DNA from: Sphingomonas sp. So64.6b
Lineage (GTDB): Bacteria > Pseudomonadota > Alphaproteobacteria > Sphingomonadales > Sphingomonadaceae
NCBI RefSeq assembly: GCF_014171475.1
Contig: NZ_CP048817.1
Span: 4,363,501 to 4,427,500, forward strand
Length of the DNA: 64,000 nucleotides
Reading direction: 5' to 3'
Shown here: piece after piece, positions 24,374 through 33,070 of the stretch
How positions within the stretch are numbered: the first letter of the stretch is position 1
How the letters are laid out: each line of letters begins with the position of its first letter
Program-made: the position numbers and the translations under genes
Notes under the pieces: generated by a model
Seen by the model: only the letters and a program-made list of their open reading frames with translations
The model's database searches: none
Told to the model about the DNA's origin: nothing

Positions 24374-25924
24374 GTGCATCCCAGCGTCCATGGTGCGGCG
24401 ACTCCCGACAAGCCTGCGCTAATCGTCGCCGAGACTGGCGAGACGGTCAGCTATGGAGAACTCGATCGCCGCTCGAACCGGGCCGCACAATTGTTCCGTG
24501 CCCGCGGACTGGTGGCGGGCGATACGATCGCGCTGTTCCTCGACAATATCCCCGAATTCTATGACGTCGCCTGGGGGGCCCAGCGTTCGGGGCTGTTCTA
24601 TGTCTGCATCTCGTCGAAACTGACCGCGCCGGAGGTCGATTATATCCTGCGCGATTCCGGGGCGAAAATGCTTATCGCGTCAGCGGCGCTGGCCGACATC
24701 GCGGAGAAGGTCGACCTGTCGGGGTGTATCGGGCTGGCGATCGGCGGCCTGGCCGGCTCGGAAGATGGGCCCGGCTGGGAGAACTGGCGCGCGGCGGTCG
24801 CGGCGATGCCCGATACGCCGATCGCCGACCAACGCGCCGGCGTCGACATGCTCTATTCCTCGGGCACCACCGGCCGGCCCAAGGGCGTACGCGTGGCGCT
24901 GCCCGAGGATCCGGCGATTGCTGCGCCCAACGTGCTGATGATGCTCGCGCAAGGGCTCTATGGCCTTGGCCCCGACACGATCTATCTCAGCCCCGCGCCG
25001 CTCTATCACGCCGCGCCGCTCCGCTGGTCGATGACCGTGATGCGGCTCGGCGGCACAGTGGTGATGATGCAGCACTTCACCCCCGAATCCGCGCTCGCCG
25101 CGATCGAGCGTTACGCCATCACCGCGAGCCAATGGGTCCCGACGCATTTCGTGCGCATGCTGAAACTCGACGAAGCCGCACGCACCCGCCACGATTTGTC
25201 GACCCTGAAGGTCGCGATCCATGCCGCGGCGCCGTGCGCGGTGCCCATCAAACAGGCGATGATCGACTGGTGGGGGCCGGTGCTGTTCGAATATTATGCC
25301 GGGTCGGAAGGGAATGGCCTGACGACGATCAATTCGGCCGAATGGCTCGCGCATCCCGGCTCGGTCGGCAAGGCGGCCTATGGCGCGCTGCACATTTGCG
25401 ACGAAGCGGGCGAGGAGCTTGGTCCCGGCGAAGAGGGGCTGATCTATTTCGAAGGCGGCGGTGTGTTCGAATATCACAACGACCCGGCCAAGACCGCCGA
25501 GGCGCGCAATGCGCAGGGCTGGACCACGCTCGGCGATATCGGGCGGATCGATGCCGATGGCTTCCTCTATCTCACTGACCGCAAGAGCTTCATGATCATC
25601 TCGGGCGGGGTGAACATCTATCCGCAGGAGATCGAGAACCGCCTGATCACTCACCCGCGCGTCGCCGATGTCGCGGTGATCGGCGGGCCGGACGCGGAAA
25701 TGGGCGAACGCGTCATCGCGGTGGTGCAGCCGGTCGACATGGCGGAGGCCGGGCCGGATCTCGCCGCCGAACTGACCGCCTGGTGCCGCGCCGAGCTGTC
25801 GGGTGTGAAGACCCCGCGGCAGATCGACTTCGCCGAGGAATTGCCCCGCCATGCGACGGGTAAATTATACAAAAGGTTGCTCCGCGATCGTTATTGGGGC
25901 GAGAGCGGCAGCCGGATCGTCTAG
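24374..25924 (+). CDS. AMP-forming acyl-CoA synthetase/ligase
   Basis: 516 residues, ANL superfamily: activates a carboxylic acid with ATP to acyl-AMP and then to acyl-CoA. A3 motif YSSGTTGRPKG at about 161-171, A5-like YYAGSEGNG, A8 TLGDIGRIDADGFLYLTDR with the hinge Asp, and the C-terminal catalytic Lys in RHATGKLYKRLL. GTG start at 24374 is supported by AGGAGAG just upstream. Substrate may be a long-chain or unusual acid; the crotonase gene follows 22 bases later. Confidence 0.93.
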   Translation: MHPSVHGAATPDKPALIVAETGETVSYGELDRRSNRAAQLFRARGLVAGDTIALFLDNIPEFYDVAWGAQRSGLFYVCISSKLTAPEVDYILRDSGAKMLIASAALADIAEKVDLSGCIGLAIGGLAGSEDGPGWENWRAAVAAMPDTPIADQRAGVDMLYSSGTTGRPKGVRVALPEDPAIAAPNVLMMLAQGLYGLGPDTIYLSPAPLYHAAPLRWSMTVMRLGGTVVMMQHFTPESALAAIERYAITASQWVPTHFVRMLKLDEAARTRHDLSTLKVAIHAAAPCAVPIKQAMIDWWGPVLFEYYAGSEGNGLTTINSAEWLAHPGSVGKAAYGALHICDEAGEELGPGEEGLIYFEGGGVFEYHNDPAKTAEARNAQGWTTLGDIGRIDADGFLYLTDRKSFMIISGGVNIYPQEIENRLITHPRVADVAVIGGPDAEMGERVIAVVQPVDMAEAGPDLAAELTAWCRAELSGVKTPRQIDFAEELPRHATGKLYKRLLRDRYWGESGSRIV

Positions 25925-25946
25925 GCGACCATCCATCGGAGATTTT

Positions 25947-26729
25947 ATGAACGACCGCGTATCCATCACCGTGACCGACCATATTGCCGATGTCCGGTTG
26001 ACTCGTGCCGACAAGATGAACGCGATCGACCCGGCGATGTTTCAGGGCATTGCCGACGCGATCGATCGGCTTGCCGGCATGGATGATGTACGCGTCGCGA
26101 TTCTGTCGGGTGAGGGGCGCGGTTTCTGCGCCGGTCTCGACATGGGCAGCATGGCCAGCGGCGGTTCGGGGCTCGAATTGTCGTCGCGCCCCTGGGATGG
26201 CGCCAATCTCGTACAGCAGGTCTCGATCGGCTGGCGCAGATTGCCCATGCCGGTGATCGCCGCGGTGCACGGTGTCGCGCTCGGCGGGGGGTTCCAGATC
26301 ATGTCGGGCGCCGATATCCGCATTGCCGCGCCGGGTACGCGCTTCGCGATCCGCGAACTGCATTGGGGGCTGGTTCCCGACATGGGCGGCTTCCCATTGT
26401 GGCGCAGCCTGGTGCGTGACGATGTGCTGCGCGAGCTGACGTATACGGCGCGCGAATTCGGCCCCGATGACGCGCTCGGTTACGGTTTCATCTCGCACAT
26501 CGCCGACGATCCCCGCGCCGCCGCGATGACGCTCGCGGTCGAGATCGCTTCGCGTAACCCGCATGCGGTGCGCGGCGCGAAGCGGCTGTGCAACATGGCG
26601 CACGATGCCGATCCGGCAACGATGCTCGAGGCCGAGACGGTTGAGCAGCTAAAGGTGATCCGCCAGCCCAATCAGGTCGAGGCCGTGATGGCCAATATGG
26701 AAAAACGCGCGCCGGTTTTCCGGGATTAG
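25947..26729 (+). CDS. Enoyl-CoA hydratase/isomerase (crotonase family)
   Basis: 260 residues. N-terminal VRLTRADKMNAID, oxyanion-hole GRGFCAGLDMGSM, and VAAVHGVALGGGFQ are the crotonase signatures. At the second oxyanion/catalytic region the sequence reads WGLVPDMGGFPLWR, keeping an acidic residue. ATG 25947 has GGAGAT upstream. With the ligase it forms a small acyl-CoA module. Hydratase versus isomerase cannot be decided. Confidence 0.92.
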   Translation: MNDRVSITVTDHIADVRLTRADKMNAIDPAMFQGIADAIDRLAGMDDVRVAILSGEGRGFCAGLDMGSMASGGSGLELSSRPWDGANLVQQVSIGWRRLPMPVIAAVHGVALGGGFQIMSGADIRIAAPGTRFAIRELHWGLVPDMGGFPLWRSLVRDDVLRELTYTAREFGPDDALGYGFISHIADDPRAAAMTLAVEIASRNPHAVRGAKRLCNMAHDADPATMLEAETVEQLKVIRQPNQVEAVMANMEKRAPVFRD

Positions 26730-26780
26730 GACCGATCGGCGTAAGGTTGCTGGCCGGGTCAGTCGCGCCGAGGCAAAGCG

Positions 26781-27437
26781 CTAACGGCCAAAACGCTTCC
26801 AGAGATTTGGATAACGCCTGGCCAACTCGGCGGGCGATTCGCTGAACCGGGCGCCAGCCGGCTCGGCATCGTAAGCCATATTGGCAATGACCGGCATCTC
26901 GTTCCAATCACGGCCCGTCTTTGCGGCCCATATTTCGCGCGCGACATAAGCAAGCGCTTCGAATTCGATATCGCCATTGCCGACCCCCGGTGCCAGAATA
27001 TCGGCCAGTGCATCCGGACGGGCTGACACGTCCTCAAAGGCGGCACGCCCTTTGGAAATCAGCCAGCATCTGAAATATTCGAAACCGTCATCGGACGCGC
27101 CGCCGTTCGACAAATAGGCAGCGCCCCACAGGTCCCACGAATAGGACTGCCGCATCGTTTCATCGAAATGCCGCTCGAAATCGACGATCTGGGCAGGCGT
27201 CAGATGCGCCAGCGAAGCGCGCAAATCCGCCAGTTGAGCAGGAGGGTCGGCTTCGAATGCTGCGGAATGATCGATCAAGGCCCAAAAGCCGGCTTTGCTG
27301 AGCGGACCGGCATCGATCACAATGGCAGCCGGCGGCGTCTCGGGTGCCCTGGTCTTCGCCTTTGCACCATTGGCAAAGCCAAGCGTCAGGATCGCCACTG
27401 TGAGGATCAGAGCGAAACAAGTGGCAAAGACTTTCAT
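26781..27437 (-). CDS. DUF4240 domain protein with signal peptide
   Basis: 218 residues. N-terminal hydrophobic signal (FALILTVAILTLGFANGAKA), then the DUF4240 region: FWALIDHSAAF, LTPAQIVDFERHFDETMRQSYSWDLWGAAYLSNGG, DDGFEYFRCWLISKGR. Most DUF4240 proteins are cytosolic, so the export signal is worth noting. Function unknown. Confidence 0.85.
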   Translation of the reverse strand: MKVFATCFALILTVAILTLGFANGAKAKTRAPETPPAAIVIDAGPLSKAGFWALIDHSAAFEADPPAQLADLRASLAHLTPAQIVDFERHFDETMRQSYSWDLWGAAYLSNGGASDDGFEYFRCWLISKGRAAFEDVSARPDALADILAPGVGNGDIEFEALAYVAREIWAAKTGRDWNEMPVIANMAYDAEPAGARFSESPAELARRYPNLWKRFGR

Positions 27438-27573
27438 GTCGTCCCTTCGTTGATCGGCCCGACTATCGTTAGTTGGTTGCGATGCGTGTGCGAAGGCCTC
27501 GCGTGGATGATCAATTCACGTGCGCCTTCACCGCAATCCTGTCACTACCGTCTGACATGAAAGTCTGCCGCAT

Positions 27574-27973
27574 ATGCCGTCGTTGCCGATAAGCCGCAGG
27601 CTTGCCTACATCCTTGTTCTCCTTCCTGTCATCGCTTTCACCGGGCGGATGGAGCTGGGATTGCGAGCCGCCTGGCTGGCGCGTTTCGGGTCGAGGTCGG
27701 TGATCGGCGCCCAATGCCGTTGCAGTCATCCTCATCGCCCTGATCTTCGCGGTCGTGAAGGGCCACACCGTCGACGCCACTCCGTCGAGGCTTGTCGCCG
27801 GCAGCATCGTCGCAATGACCGCTTACGAGGTTGCGCAGATCTGGATGCCCGGACGCACCTTCGATCCGTCCGATCTGGTCGCGTCGCTGATCGGCGGAAT
27901 GGTCGCCTATCCGCTGCTTTCAATCCCCTATCGCCTGACCACGCCATCTGATGAGGATGCCGCCGAAACCTGA
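27574..27973 (+). pseudogene. Frameshifted small membrane protein gene (VanZ-like)
   Basis: The frame from ATG 27574 reads a first membrane helix (LAYILVLLPVIAFTG) and continues to ~27710, then degrades into Arg/His-rich noise. One frame over, from 27713, the sequence reads NAVAVILIALIFAVVKG and two more helices to a stop at 27971-27973. Removing one C from the GCCC at 27709-27712 joins them into a ~132-residue protein with four helices. Either a real 1-base insertion or a sequencing error. The GTG at 27755 could still give a 72-residue tail. Confidence 0.6.
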
Positions 27974-28044
27974 CGCGGGCGGCATAGGCGGGGCGCCCGC
28001 GTGATCGGTCAGATGGGGGCGGGCCGACACAGCCAAATGACGAC

Positions 28045-28123
28045 ACCCCAGCGAGGGCTGGGGTCTCAGGCTATCGGGCGCGCGCATCGAATCTCGCAGT
28101 GAGATGCCAGCCTGCGTTGGCAT
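28045..28123. repeat. Paired hairpin repeat
   Basis: ACCCCAGC-GAGG-GCTGGGGT (28045-28064) and ATGCCA-n8-TGGCAT (28104-28123) lie about 40 bases apart, flanked by ATGACGAC on both sides (28038-28045 and 28122-28129). This is the look of the mobile intergenic palindromes of alphaproteobacteria. Confidence 0.7.
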
Positions 28124-28276
28124 GACGACTATGGTGCTAAGACCGATTCACCTCGCTCGCTTGCGTCGTCATGTCGGTCCTTCGGCGTATATTCTGCGCC
28201 ATCGGCAAAACCCATCCGACCGACCATTGAATCGAGCGGACCCGAAAGCGAGCAGGTATGATCGTCATCCCAATTA

Positions 28277-28407
28277 TTCCCGATCCTCCCGTAGAGCTCG
28301 CCCGAAACCCCCGTGCGGCTCGATCGAAATTCCCGTAGTTTTCCCGTAAATTCCCGTCGCGCGCTCAAAAAAGCATCTTCCCGTCAGCCTTCCCGTAGCC
28401 ACGGGAA
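28277..28407. repeat. Array of TTCCCG motifs
   Basis: TTCCCGTA/C occurs at 28330, 28341, 28351, 28378 and 28390, with further TTCCCG at 28277, a CTCCCGTA at 28286 and an inverted CGGGAA at 28402. Several are spaced 10-12 bases, close to one helical turn. Confidence 0.7.
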
Positions 28408-28642
28408 TTCGGGATCGGAACGCTGCGGCTCTCCAGGCGGAACATGCCGCCGATTCAACCCCGCCGATCCAGCGGCTAGCACGCCCCGATCGGCACCGCC
28501 GCCGCGCTCTTTGACATGACCATCAGCCAGCGCGTCGCTTTGACGATCATATCCGGCATCCCCAAGGTCATGACCTTGGAGGTCATCGACCGCCTGACCT
28601 GAATTTGGCACGAGCGCTCAACTGGCGCGGGAGATAATACAG

Positions 28643-29626
28643 GTGAGATCATTCCTTTTGGCGTCGGCCATGTTTCTGACGATCGGTGCCTCCGCGCCGG
28701 CGACCTCGGCGCCCGCTGCGCCCGAAACGCGGCTCGATCATGTCCTGCTCTGGGGCCGCAGCATCGACGAGGTCACGTCGATCATGGCGGTGAAACTCGG
28801 CTTCCAGGTTCGTGCGGGGCGCAACCCCGGCGGCGTGGCCAACCGCTATATCCGCTTCGCCGATACCAGCTTCATGGAGTTGCTCGGCGTCACCCGGTCC
28901 GACCCGCAATATGATCCGGGCATGAAGGAGGATCGGGTCGCGCTCAAGGATGGTCCGGGCGCGCGAACCTTCGGCTTCCGTTCGTCGCGGCTCGACACGA
29001 TCCAGGCTTCGCTCAAGGCGCTCGGTTATCCGGTGACGCAAATGTTCTCCGGTCCGGATAGCGCGAAGCCGGGCTGGCGGCTGTTCGCGTTCGATCGTCC
29101 GCCGTTGTCCAGCAACACCTTTTTCATCGACTATAACGCCGGTTACGCGCCGGATCAGGCTGATCCGACCAACGCGGACGACTATCGCGTGAGTCGTGAC
29201 CATCCCAACAGTGCGCACGAGCTCTCCGCGATCTGGCTGGTCTCGCCGGATGCCGATCCCGACCGTCAGCAGCTCGAACGGATGGGCTATGGCAAGGCGG
29301 TTCCTGTGCGCTTGCCCGTAGTCGGCGCAAAGGGGTTCTGCGTCCCTGTCGGCCCCACCGCATTGCTGCTTCTGCAGCCCGATGGCGCGGGTGTTGCAGC
29401 CGATGTCGTGGCAAGTGGCGGCGCGCGCGTGCTGGGGGTCAGTTTCGGCGCGACCGATCTCGGTCGGGCGCAGCGCTGGGCCGAACGCGGTTATGAGCGC
29501 AAGCTGTCGCGCTATCCCGGCCTGTCGGGCGACTCATTCCTCGCACCGACGCGGGATGATCTTGGCATGGTGATCGAATTCCACGCGCTGCCGGCAAAAG
29601 CCGCCGGACCGTGCGGCGGGGCCTGA
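28643..29626 (+). CDS. Exported glyoxalase-like (VOC) domain protein
   Basis: 327 residues. Signal peptide (LLASAMFLTIGASAPATSAP), then a glyoxalase_3-like VOC region: ETRLDHVLLWGRSIDEV with the metal-ligand His, RYIRFADTSFMELLGV with the Glu, and a C-terminal half ending MVIEFHALP. GTG 28643 is used, with GGGAG about 11 bases upstream. Substrate unknown. Convergent with the monooxygenase gene, seven bases apart. Confidence 0.82.
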   Translation: MRSFLLASAMFLTIGASAPATSAPAAPETRLDHVLLWGRSIDEVTSIMAVKLGFQVRAGRNPGGVANRYIRFADTSFMELLGVTRSDPQYDPGMKEDRVALKDGPGARTFGFRSSRLDTIQASLKALGYPVTQMFSGPDSAKPGWRLFAFDRPPLSSNTFFIDYNAGYAPDQADPTNADDYRVSRDHPNSAHELSAIWLVSPDADPDRQQLERMGYGKAVPVRLPVVGAKGFCVPVGPTALLLLQPDGAGVAADVVASGGARVLGVSFGATDLGRAQRWAERGYERKLSRYPGLSGDSFLAPTRDDLGMVIEFHALPAKAAGPCGGA

Positions 29627-29633
29627 ACCCCGC

Positions 29634-31166
29634 TCACTCGCGTTGCATGCCTCGCGGCTCGAGTTCTGCGCCGCTGACCTGCACGGTCTTCAGATAGTCC
29701 GCGATCCGGTCACTGTCCGCGACGGTGGCCCGCGCGCCGATATAGCCGTCCGGGCGGACAAGCAGCAGGGCGCCGTCGACCAAGCCATAAGCGGCGGCCA
29801 ACTGATCCTCGTGGTCGTGAAATTCACCGTCCGCGCCGGTTCGGTAGACGTGCAGGCTGGGGCTCGCCGGCGGCAGAGAGGCGGCATCGACACTGCGGGC
29901 GATCAACGTCCAATGCGGTCCCCGGAACAGATCGAACAGCCGAAGGGGCTGGCCCCCGGCGCCATGGAGCAATGCGTCCGGCGCGCGGTCGCCGGATCGC
30001 ACACCCTCCTGCCGGTCAGGCAAGTCCAGCGACAGCGACGATCCGGGATAACCGAGATCGAGTTGATGGACATCTCGGCCGCGCCGCATATCGCCTTGCT
30101 TGGCCTTTTCCAGCAGGTCGGTGGTCATGCCGAGCATCGCGGCTGCGATCGGGCGGCGTTCCTCTTCATAGGTGTCGAGCAATGCGTCAGGCGCGCCCGC
30201 CAGCACGGCCGCGAGTTTCCAGCCGAGATTATAGGCGTCCTGCACGCTGGTGTTCAGGCCCTGACCACCGGTCGGCGGATGGACATGCGCGGCGTCCCCC
30301 ATCAGGAGCACGCGGCCAACCCGATAATGATCGGCGAGGCGCGCGTTCATGCCATAGGCCGATGCCCAGAGGACGTTGCGCACGGTGACGGTGTCACCGG
30401 GCAAACGCGCATCGATGAACGCCTGAAGGCCGGCCACCGACAGATCGGTCTCACCATCGATCGGGATCGGCGCCTGGAGCTGGAATAGGTCGCTATGCGG
30501 CAACGGGCAGAACGAGATTTGCCGCGCCATATCGCCTTCGTTAAACCGGTGCCACGCGTCGCGCGTCAGGCCATCGAGCACGAGATCGGCGACCATCGCC
30601 CGCACGCCAAGCGTCATGCCCGAAAAGCCGAGCTGCAGCGCTTGCCGAACGAAGGACCGCCCGCCATCGCCGCCGACCAGGTAACGACAGCGGATCGTCT
30701 CGATGCCGTCTGGCCCCGCCACCTGCGCGGTGACCATGTCGGCGTCCTGTGCGAACGCCTGGAGTTCGCGTCCATAGTCCGGCGCGGCATCGAATTCGGC
30801 CAGCCGCTCGCGCAGCACCGCCTCGGTCCGGTACTGCGGGACCATCAGCGGCGTGCGGTATGGTTCTCCGGCGCTCGGCGGTGCGATAACGATATTTTGC
30901 GAGTCGGTGGAGCCGCCATCGTCATGATGGTCGCGCAGCGGCGGATAATGGCTGCCGGCCGCGGCGATCCGGTCGATGATACCCAGATCCTCGAATACCT
31001 CCTGTGTGCGCGGCTGGATGCCCTTGCCGCGCGACCCGGCAAACGGCCCGGCGAGCTTGTCGATCAACCGGAACGATACTCCGCGCCGCGCCAGATCGAC
31101 CGCTAGTATGAGTCCGGCGGCACCGGCGCCGCAGATCAGCACCTCGATCGAGTCCCGGTCTTCCAT
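29634..31166 (-). CDS. FAD-dependent aromatic monooxygenase (class A)
   Basis: 510 residues. FAD-binding GAGAAG at 13-18, the GDG motif (YLVGGDGGRSFVRQ), and the third motif MGDAAHVHPPTGGQGLNTSVQDAYNLGWKL near 288-317 that binds the ribityl chain. C-terminal thioredoxin-like domain as in phenol/PheA-type and TetX/RdmE-like hydroxylases. Hydroxylates an aromatic substrate with NAD(P)H. Promoter TTGACA-n16-TGATAT precedes it and is flanked by two operators for the divergent MarR protein. Confidence 0.93.
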   Translation of the reverse strand: MEDRDSIEVLICGAGAAGLILAVDLARRGVSFRLIDKLAGPFAGSRGKGIQPRTQEVFEDLGIIDRIAAAGSHYPPLRDHHDDGGSTDSQNIVIAPPSAGEPYRTPLMVPQYRTEAVLRERLAEFDAAPDYGRELQAFAQDADMVTAQVAGPDGIETIRCRYLVGGDGGRSFVRQALQLGFSGMTLGVRAMVADLVLDGLTRDAWHRFNEGDMARQISFCPLPHSDLFQLQAPIPIDGETDLSVAGLQAFIDARLPGDTVTVRNVLWASAYGMNARLADHYRVGRVLLMGDAAHVHPPTGGQGLNTSVQDAYNLGWKLAAVLAGAPDALLDTYEEERRPIAAAMLGMTTDLLEKAKQGDMRRGRDVHQLDLGYPGSSLSLDLPDRQEGVRSGDRAPDALLHGAGGQPLRLFDLFRGPHWTLIARSVDAASLPPASPSLHVYRTGADGEFHDHEDQLAAAYGLVDGALLLVRPDGYIGARATVADSDRIADYLKTVQVSGAELEPRGMQRE

Positions 31167-31177
31167 ATCAGCCTCCT

Positions 31178-31194
31178 ATGTGTATGATGCACAT
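31178..31194. promoter_or_regulatory. MarR-type operator 1
   Basis: ATGTGTATGATGCACAT, an 8-1-8 inverted repeat with 7 of 8 positions paired. Lies just downstream of the -10 box of the monooxygenase promoter. Matches operator 2 at 15 of 17 bases when that is read on the minus strand. Confidence 0.75.
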
Positions 31195-31220
31195 ATCAAG
31201 CCGGAGGCGATGCGTGTCAA
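31193..31220 (-). promoter_or_regulatory. Monooxygenase promoter
   Basis: On the minus strand TTGACA (31215-31220), 16 bases, TGATAT (31193-31198). The start codon lies at 31166 behind GGAGG. The -10 overlaps operator 1 by two bases; the -35 is six bases from operator 2. Confidence 0.55.
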
Positions 31221-31708
31221 TAAATAAAGTGCATAATACACATATATCGGCTGCCTTGCCCGAACTGCATCGCTCGCTGATCGATATCGTGAGCGTGATG
31301 AACCGGCCCGAAAATGACGCGGCGATGCTTGAAGCGGCGGGGCTGTCATTCGAACGCGCGCTGTTTCCGCTCATCGTGTTGGTCGAGCGTCTCGGCCCGA
31401 TCGGCGTGGTCGATCTCGCGGGGCGGGTGGGGCGCGACTATACCACCGTCAGCCGGCAGGTAGCGCGACTCGAAGAGCTCGGGCTGGTAAGCCGCCGTGC
31501 CGGCACGACAGACCGCCGCGTGCGCGAAGCGGTGATCACGCCACAGGGCAAGATCGCCACCGATGCCGTCGATAAGGCACGCGAACGCATGGCCCTGGCG
31601 CTGTTCCAGGACTGGAGCCGCAGTGACTTCGACGAACTGCTACGGTTGATGCGGATGCTGGCCGACGGGTTCAGCGCGGCGCCGGCTGCGATTGCCGCTT
31701 CGACGTGA
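31214..31708 (+). CDS. MarR-family transcriptional regulator
   Basis: 164 residues. Winged helix with recognition helix region LAGRVGRDYTTVSRQVARLEELGLVSRRAG followed by the DRRVREAVITPQG wing. GTG 31214 is chosen: GGAGG at 31203-31207 lies six bases upstream. Divergent from the flavin monooxygenase; the two matching 17-bp operators in between suggest it represses both itself and the enzyme and is released by an aromatic ligand. Confidence 0.92.
   Translation: MSINKVHNTHISAALPELHRSLIDIVSVMNRPENDAAMLEAAGLSFERALFPLIVLVERLGPIGVVDLAGRVGRDYTTVSRQVARLEELGLVSRRAGTTDRRVREAVITPQGKIATDAVDKARERMALALFQDWSRSDFDELLRLMRMLADGFSAAPAAIAAST
31227..31243. promoter_or_regulatory. MarR-type operator 2
   Basis: Read on the minus strand ATGTGTATTATGCACTT, 15 of 17 identical to operator 1, with centres 49 bases apart. 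It lies within the first codons of the marR gene and just upstream of the -35 of the monooxygenase promoter, so binding could block both directions. Confidence 0.7.
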
Positions 31709-31728
31709 AGACCATCGCCGGCTCCGGT

Positions 31729-32160
31729 TCATCCCCGCCGGATGCGATGTGCCTCGAGTCCCGCGCGAAACTCGAGCGGGAGCGCGGTCGCGTTCACGCC
31801 GCCGCTCATCACGATCACCGTGTCGCAGGTCGCGATCGGTTCGCCGTTCTGGAACGCTGTCGACAGCAGGTACCAGCTACGCGTGCCGATATCGCCCACC
31901 CCGGTTGCGATCTCGACATCGCCAGGGAAATGCCCCTCGGCGAGATAGTTGATCTCGACCTTGGCGACGAGCCAGCGATGACCGTGCCAGCCCGACAGGT
32001 CCATCGCCTTGTTGAAACGCACCCGTCCGCTCTCGAACAGCGCCGCCATCGCGACATTGTTGATATGGCCGAGCACGTCCAAATCCTGGAACCGGGTCTG
32101 GATGGCTTCGCTATGCGGATAGCTGGCGGGGTCTAGCCGCCATGGTTCTGGTCGTGCGAT
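31729..32160 (-). CDS. 4HBT-type acyl-CoA thioesterase, apparent ATC start
   Basis: 143 residues if begun at ATC 32158-32160. The family motif RFQDLDVLGHINN with the catalytic Asp must be inside the protein; the only ordinary start in frame, TTG at 32082, begins in the middle of that motif and would remove the first strand. The upstream frame is open and reads ARPEPWRLDPASYPHS, and GGGGGAG lies about nine bases before the ATC. No ATG, GTG or TTG occurs in frame in that part. Core also shows FNKAMDL and VEINYLAEGHFPGD. Shares the acyl-CoA theme with the SDR and thiolase next to it. Confidence 0.72.
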   Translation of the reverse strand: MARPEPWRLDPASYPHSEAIQTRFQDLDVLGHINNVAMAALFESGRVRFNKAMDLSGWHGHRWLVAKVEINYLAEGHFPGDVEIATGVGDIGTRSWYLLSTAFQNGEPIATCDTVIVMSGGVNATALPLEFRAGLEAHRIRRG

Positions 32161-32265
32161 CGGTCGTCTCCCCCTTGTCCGTTCGCTCCGCGCACCATCG
32201 CAACGCCGTCTCGATGCAGCGTTTTCGACGGCACCCGAACCGACCGGTGACGTATAGCGCGCGGC

Positions 32266-33048
32266 TTAGCGCGGCGCCATGCGGATCGCGCCGTCCAGAC
32301 GCACATCCTCGCCGTTGAAATAGCTGTTCTCGATCATGGTCAGCGCGAGGTGGGCGTATTCAGGCGCGTTGCCGAGCCGTTTGGGGAATGGCACGCTGGC
32401 GGCGAGCGCGTCCTTTACCGGTGGCGGCGCGCCCTGCATCAGTGGCGTGTTGAAAATGCCGGGCAGGATCGTGTTGACGCGAATTCCCTCGCTCATCAGG
32501 TCGCGCGCGATTGGCAGGGTCATGCCGACCACGCCGCCTTTCGACGCGGAGTAAGCGGCCTGGCCGATCTGGCCGTCCTCGGCGGCGACGCTCGCGGTCA
32601 TCACGATCGCGCCGCGCTCGCCATCGTCACCCGGGTCGAGCGTCAGCATGCCCGCCGCCGACTTGGCGACGCAGCGGAACGTGCCGACCAGATTGATCTG
32701 GATAAGCCAGTCGAACGCAGCGAGCGGGAAATGCTTGATGCTGCCATCTTCCTTCGACCGGCTCGCGGTCTTCACCGCATTGCCGGTGCCGGCACAGCAA
32801 ACGAGAACGCTTTCCTGCCCATGCGCGGCGCGTGCCTTGGCGAAGCCGGCATCGACGCTCTCGTCCGAGGTCACGTTCACTTCACAGAAGATGCCGCCGA
32901 TATCGGCAGCGACCTTCTCGCCTTTTTCCGCCTGCAGGTCGAAGATCGCGACCTTGACGCCCTTGGCCGCGAGCGCGCGCGCGGTCGCTTCGCCAAGGCC
33001 GGAAGAGCCGCCGGTGACGACGGCTGCGATGGTGTTGTCGAGTTTCAT
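32266..33048 (-). CDS. Short-chain dehydrogenase, 3-hydroxyacyl-CoA dehydrogenase type
   Basis: 260 residues, classical SDR. TGGSSGLG at 12-19 binds NAD, Asp37 after VAIFD favours NAD over NADP, and the catalytic set is Ser153, Tyr166 (YSASK) and Lys170. The overall pattern resembles the HSD17B10/3-hydroxyacyl-CoA dehydrogenase II group. Lies 140 bases upstream-to-downstream of the thiolase gene on the same strand, which suits the last two steps of beta-oxidation. Confidence 0.9.
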   Translation of the reverse strand: MKLDNTIAAVVTGGSSGLGEATARALAAKGVKVAIFDLQAEKGEKVAADIGGIFCEVNVTSDESVDAGFAKARAAHGQESVLVCCAGTGNAVKTASRSKEDGSIKHFPLAAFDWLIQINLVGTFRCVAKSAAGMLTLDPGDDGERGAIVMTASVAAEDGQIGQAAYSASKGGVVGMTLPIARDLMSEGIRVNTILPGIFNTPLMQGAPPPVKDALAASVPFPKRLGNAPEYAHLALTMIENSYFNGEDVRLDGAIRMAPR

Positions 33049-33070
33049 GATGTCCTCTCCCTAAAATGGA

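Larger units (their letters stand above)
27974..28642. other. Gene-free stretch with repeats
   Basis: 669 bases without a credible gene. Contains two hairpin repeats (28045-28064, 28104-28123), a dense array of TTCCCG motifs (28277-28407), and short ORFs of atypical composition. The only ORF of note (28129-28368, minus) covers the repeats and was rejected. Confidence 0.75.

Noticed and set aside
27574-27951. 125-residue reading of the frameshifted membrane gene as one intact protein
   Set aside because: After ~27710 it turns into Arg/His-rich noise, whereas the next frame shows clean membrane helices.
28129-28368. 79-codon minus-strand ORF in the gene-free stretch
   Set aside because: It runs through the TTCCCG array, has no start signal, and its composition follows the repeats rather than a protein.
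31729-32082. TTG at 32082 as start of the thioesterase
   Set aside because: It lies inside the conserved catalytic motif RFQDLD and would remove the first strand of the hotdog fold.
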